This document shows positions 5,674 through 6,661 of a DNA stretch of 6,661 nucleotides, one piece after another (the first letter of the stretch is position 1; each line of letters starts with the position of its first letter). The translations under genes were made by a program, and so were the position numbers. This DNA is from Soonwooa sp. (GTDB lineage Bacteria > Bacteroidota > Bacteroidia > Flavobacteriales > Weeksellaceae). The notes below the pieces were generated by a model that saw only the letters and a list, made by a program, of their open reading frames with translations, did not search any database and had not been told where the DNA came from. The stretch covers positions 1 to 6,661 of the forward strand of contig NZ_JASLDS010000017.1 of assembly GCF_030151385.1 (NCBI RefSeq), read 5' to 3'.

Positions 5674-6573
5674 TTATAAAATTTTGTGAAGCAAAGATAA
5701 GCTTTCTTCGACAGAATTTTCGAAGTTAACCCAATTAACATCAACTAACTTTTTGTTCCAAGTAACTTGGCGTTTTGCATACCGACGCGAATTCTTTTTA
5801 ATTTCCTCAACAGCAAAGTCCAACGTCCATTCGCCACCCATGTACCGAAATAGTTCGGTGTAACCAACCGTTTGCAAAGCAACTTTATCACGATGAGGCA
5901 AAAGACCTTTCGCTTCTTCAAAAAGACCTTGTTCCATCATAATATCTACGCGGCGATTAATTCGGTCATAGACAACTTCTCGCGGTGCATCGATACCAAT
6001 TCTTATGGTTTCGAAGTTTCTTTTATTTTTTGGAGCGTCAAGATTTTCAGTGTAAGATTTCCCTGTCTGAAAAATAATATCCAAAGAGCGGAACAAACGA
6101 CGTGGATTTTCTAGATCAACATTGTTATAATAATCGGGATCCAAAATTTTCAAAAGATTCTGTAAAGGTTCAATGCCTTCTTTTTCAAAAATAAATTGCA
6201 ATAACTTTTGGTTGTCTTCGTCGGCTTCTGGCAAATCGTTCATTCCCTCAACAACCGCTTTTTCGTACATACCACTGCCACCAACCATAACGACAACATC
6301 ATGATTAAGGAATAATCCATCCAATTTGCCAAGCGCTTCCTTTTCGAATTGTCCAATAGAATAATAATCGTCAATGCTAAGATTACCAATAAAATGATGC
6401 GGAACTTCGGCCAATTCTTCATCGGAAGGTACAGCAGTTCCTATTTTCATCTCTTTATAAAACTGTCGCGAATCGCACGAAATAATCTCAGTCTGCTGAG
6501 ACTTTGCAATTTCGATAGCGAGTTTTGTTTTTCCGATTCCGGTTGGTCCTACAACAGAGATGAGCCTTTTCAA
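5674..6573 (-). CDS. miaA: tRNA dimethylallyltransferase MiaA
   Basis: MiaA transfers a dimethylallyl group to N6 of A37 in tRNAs that read codons starting with U, the first step towards ms2i6A. From the TTG at 6573 the protein is 299 residues, the usual length, beginning MKRLISVVGPTGIGKT. Visible motifs are the P-loop GPTGIGKT (9-16), catalytic Asp34 in CDSRQFYKEM followed by IGTA, GGSGMY (98-103), NPRRLFRSLDI (156-166), QTVGYTELF and the C-terminal RRYAKRQVTW (263-272). The frame stays open upstream to an ATG at 6654. Those extra 27 residues (rich in Ile, Phe and Lys) match nothing I know in MiaA, and they contain a likely -7 box, so the TTG start is preferred. The next gene follows after 2 bp. 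Upstream, 6574-6661 is AT-rich and holds no other gene. Confidence 0.95.
   Translation of the reverse strand: MKRLISVVGPTGIGKTKLAIEIAKSQQTEIISCDSRQFYKEMKIGTAVPSDEELAEVPHHFIGNLSIDDYYSIGQFEKEALGKLDGLFLNHDVVVMVGGSGMYEKAVVEGMNDLPEADEDNQKLLQFIFEKEGIEPLQNLLKILDPDYYNNVDLENPRRLFRSLDIIFQTGKSYTENLDAPKNKRNFETIRIGIDAPREVVYDRINRRVDIMMEQGLFEEAKGLLPHRDKVALQTVGYTELFRYMGGEWTLDFAVEEIKKNSRRYAKRQVTWNKKLVDVNWVNFENSVEESLSLLHKIL
5692..5699 (-). promoter_or_regulatory. Internal -7 box upstream of the peroxiredoxin-like gene (TATCTTTG)
   Basis: On the minus strand TATCTTTG is an exact TAnnTTTG match ending 20 nt before the ATG at 5671. It lies inside the last codons of miaA (the Leu-Ser-Leu stretch). No -33 TTG is present at 17-23 bp upstream, so it may be weak or coincidental. 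Confidence 0.4.
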
Positions 6574-6587
6574 AATTTTATTTTTTG

Positions 6588-6595
6588 CGAAAATA
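6588..6595 (-). promoter_or_regulatory. Possible -7 box for miaA (TATTTTCG)
   Basis: On the minus strand TATTTTCG differs from TAnnTTTG at one position and ends 14 nt before the proposed TTG start. The leader is A-rich (CAAAAAATAAAATT), as expected for this phylum. Its position within the open upstream frame supports the shorter MiaA. No -33 TTG is seen. Confidence 0.33.
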
Positions 6596-6661
6596 CGAAA
6601 TCGAATAATTATTATTAATTTTAATCCACTTTTGAAACAAAATATGACACCCAATATTCAA

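Noticed and set aside
6574..6654. N-terminal extension of MiaA from the ATG at 6654
   Set aside because: The 27 residues are not part of the MiaA family, the DNA looks like an AT-rich leader with a -7-like box, and the TTG at 6573 restores the standard N-terminus.
1..6661. A novel defence, toxin-antitoxin or biosynthetic system spanning the window
   Set aside because: Every sizeable gene belongs to a common, mostly housekeeping family. Orientations are mixed with terminators between them, and no nuclease, toxin, phage or mobile-element gene is visible.

Overview
The window looks like chromosomal DNA from an AT-rich member of the Bacteroidota, most likely a Flavobacteriia species of the Chryseobacterium/Weeksellaceae kind. 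Four things point there: an S46 dipeptidyl-peptidase, a type IX secretion 'plug' protein (both families are largely Bacteroidota), start codons preceded by A-rich leaders with no Shine-Dalgarno sequence, and -7 boxes resembling the Bacteroidota consensus TAnnTTTG. The assignment rests on recognition of these families, not on a database search.

Layout, left to right. 40-2172 (+) encodes a secreted S46 peptidase of DPP7 type and ends in a strong hairpin terminator. A second terminator facing the other way closes a small minus-strand acetyltransferase gene (2336-2632). Upstream of that gene lies a compact, GC-rich, repeat-structured intergenic element (about 2669-2818). It is bracketed by a perfect 10-bp direct repeat, and the right-hand copy covers the stop codon of the next gene. 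2824-4035 (-) is a T9SS plug-type protein (DUF5103). It is divergently transcribed from 4096-4734 (+), a glyoxalase II-like metallo-beta-lactamase-fold hydrolase, with only 60 bp between the starts. 4735-5070 is an unusually long, very AT-rich non-coding stretch with several inverted repeats. Last comes a two-gene minus-strand unit: miaA (start best placed at a TTG, 6573) followed 2 bp later by a peroxiredoxin/thioredoxin-like gene (5111-5671) with its own hairpin terminator.

How the genes relate. Two products are exported and fit the periplasmic peptide-using, T9SS-bearing lifestyle of this phylum: DPP7 cuts dipeptides from oligopeptides in the periplasm, and the plug protein closes the SprA translocon pore. 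The others are housekeeping or general: tRNA modification (MiaA), thiol/redox chemistry, thioester-type hydrolysis and acetyl transfer. I see no phage, defence, CRISPR, tRNA, rRNA or insertion-sequence gene. Most of the window is ordinary core genome. The parts that deserve a second look are the GC-rich element at 2669-2818, the structured AT-rich gap at 4735-5070, and the isolated plug gene.
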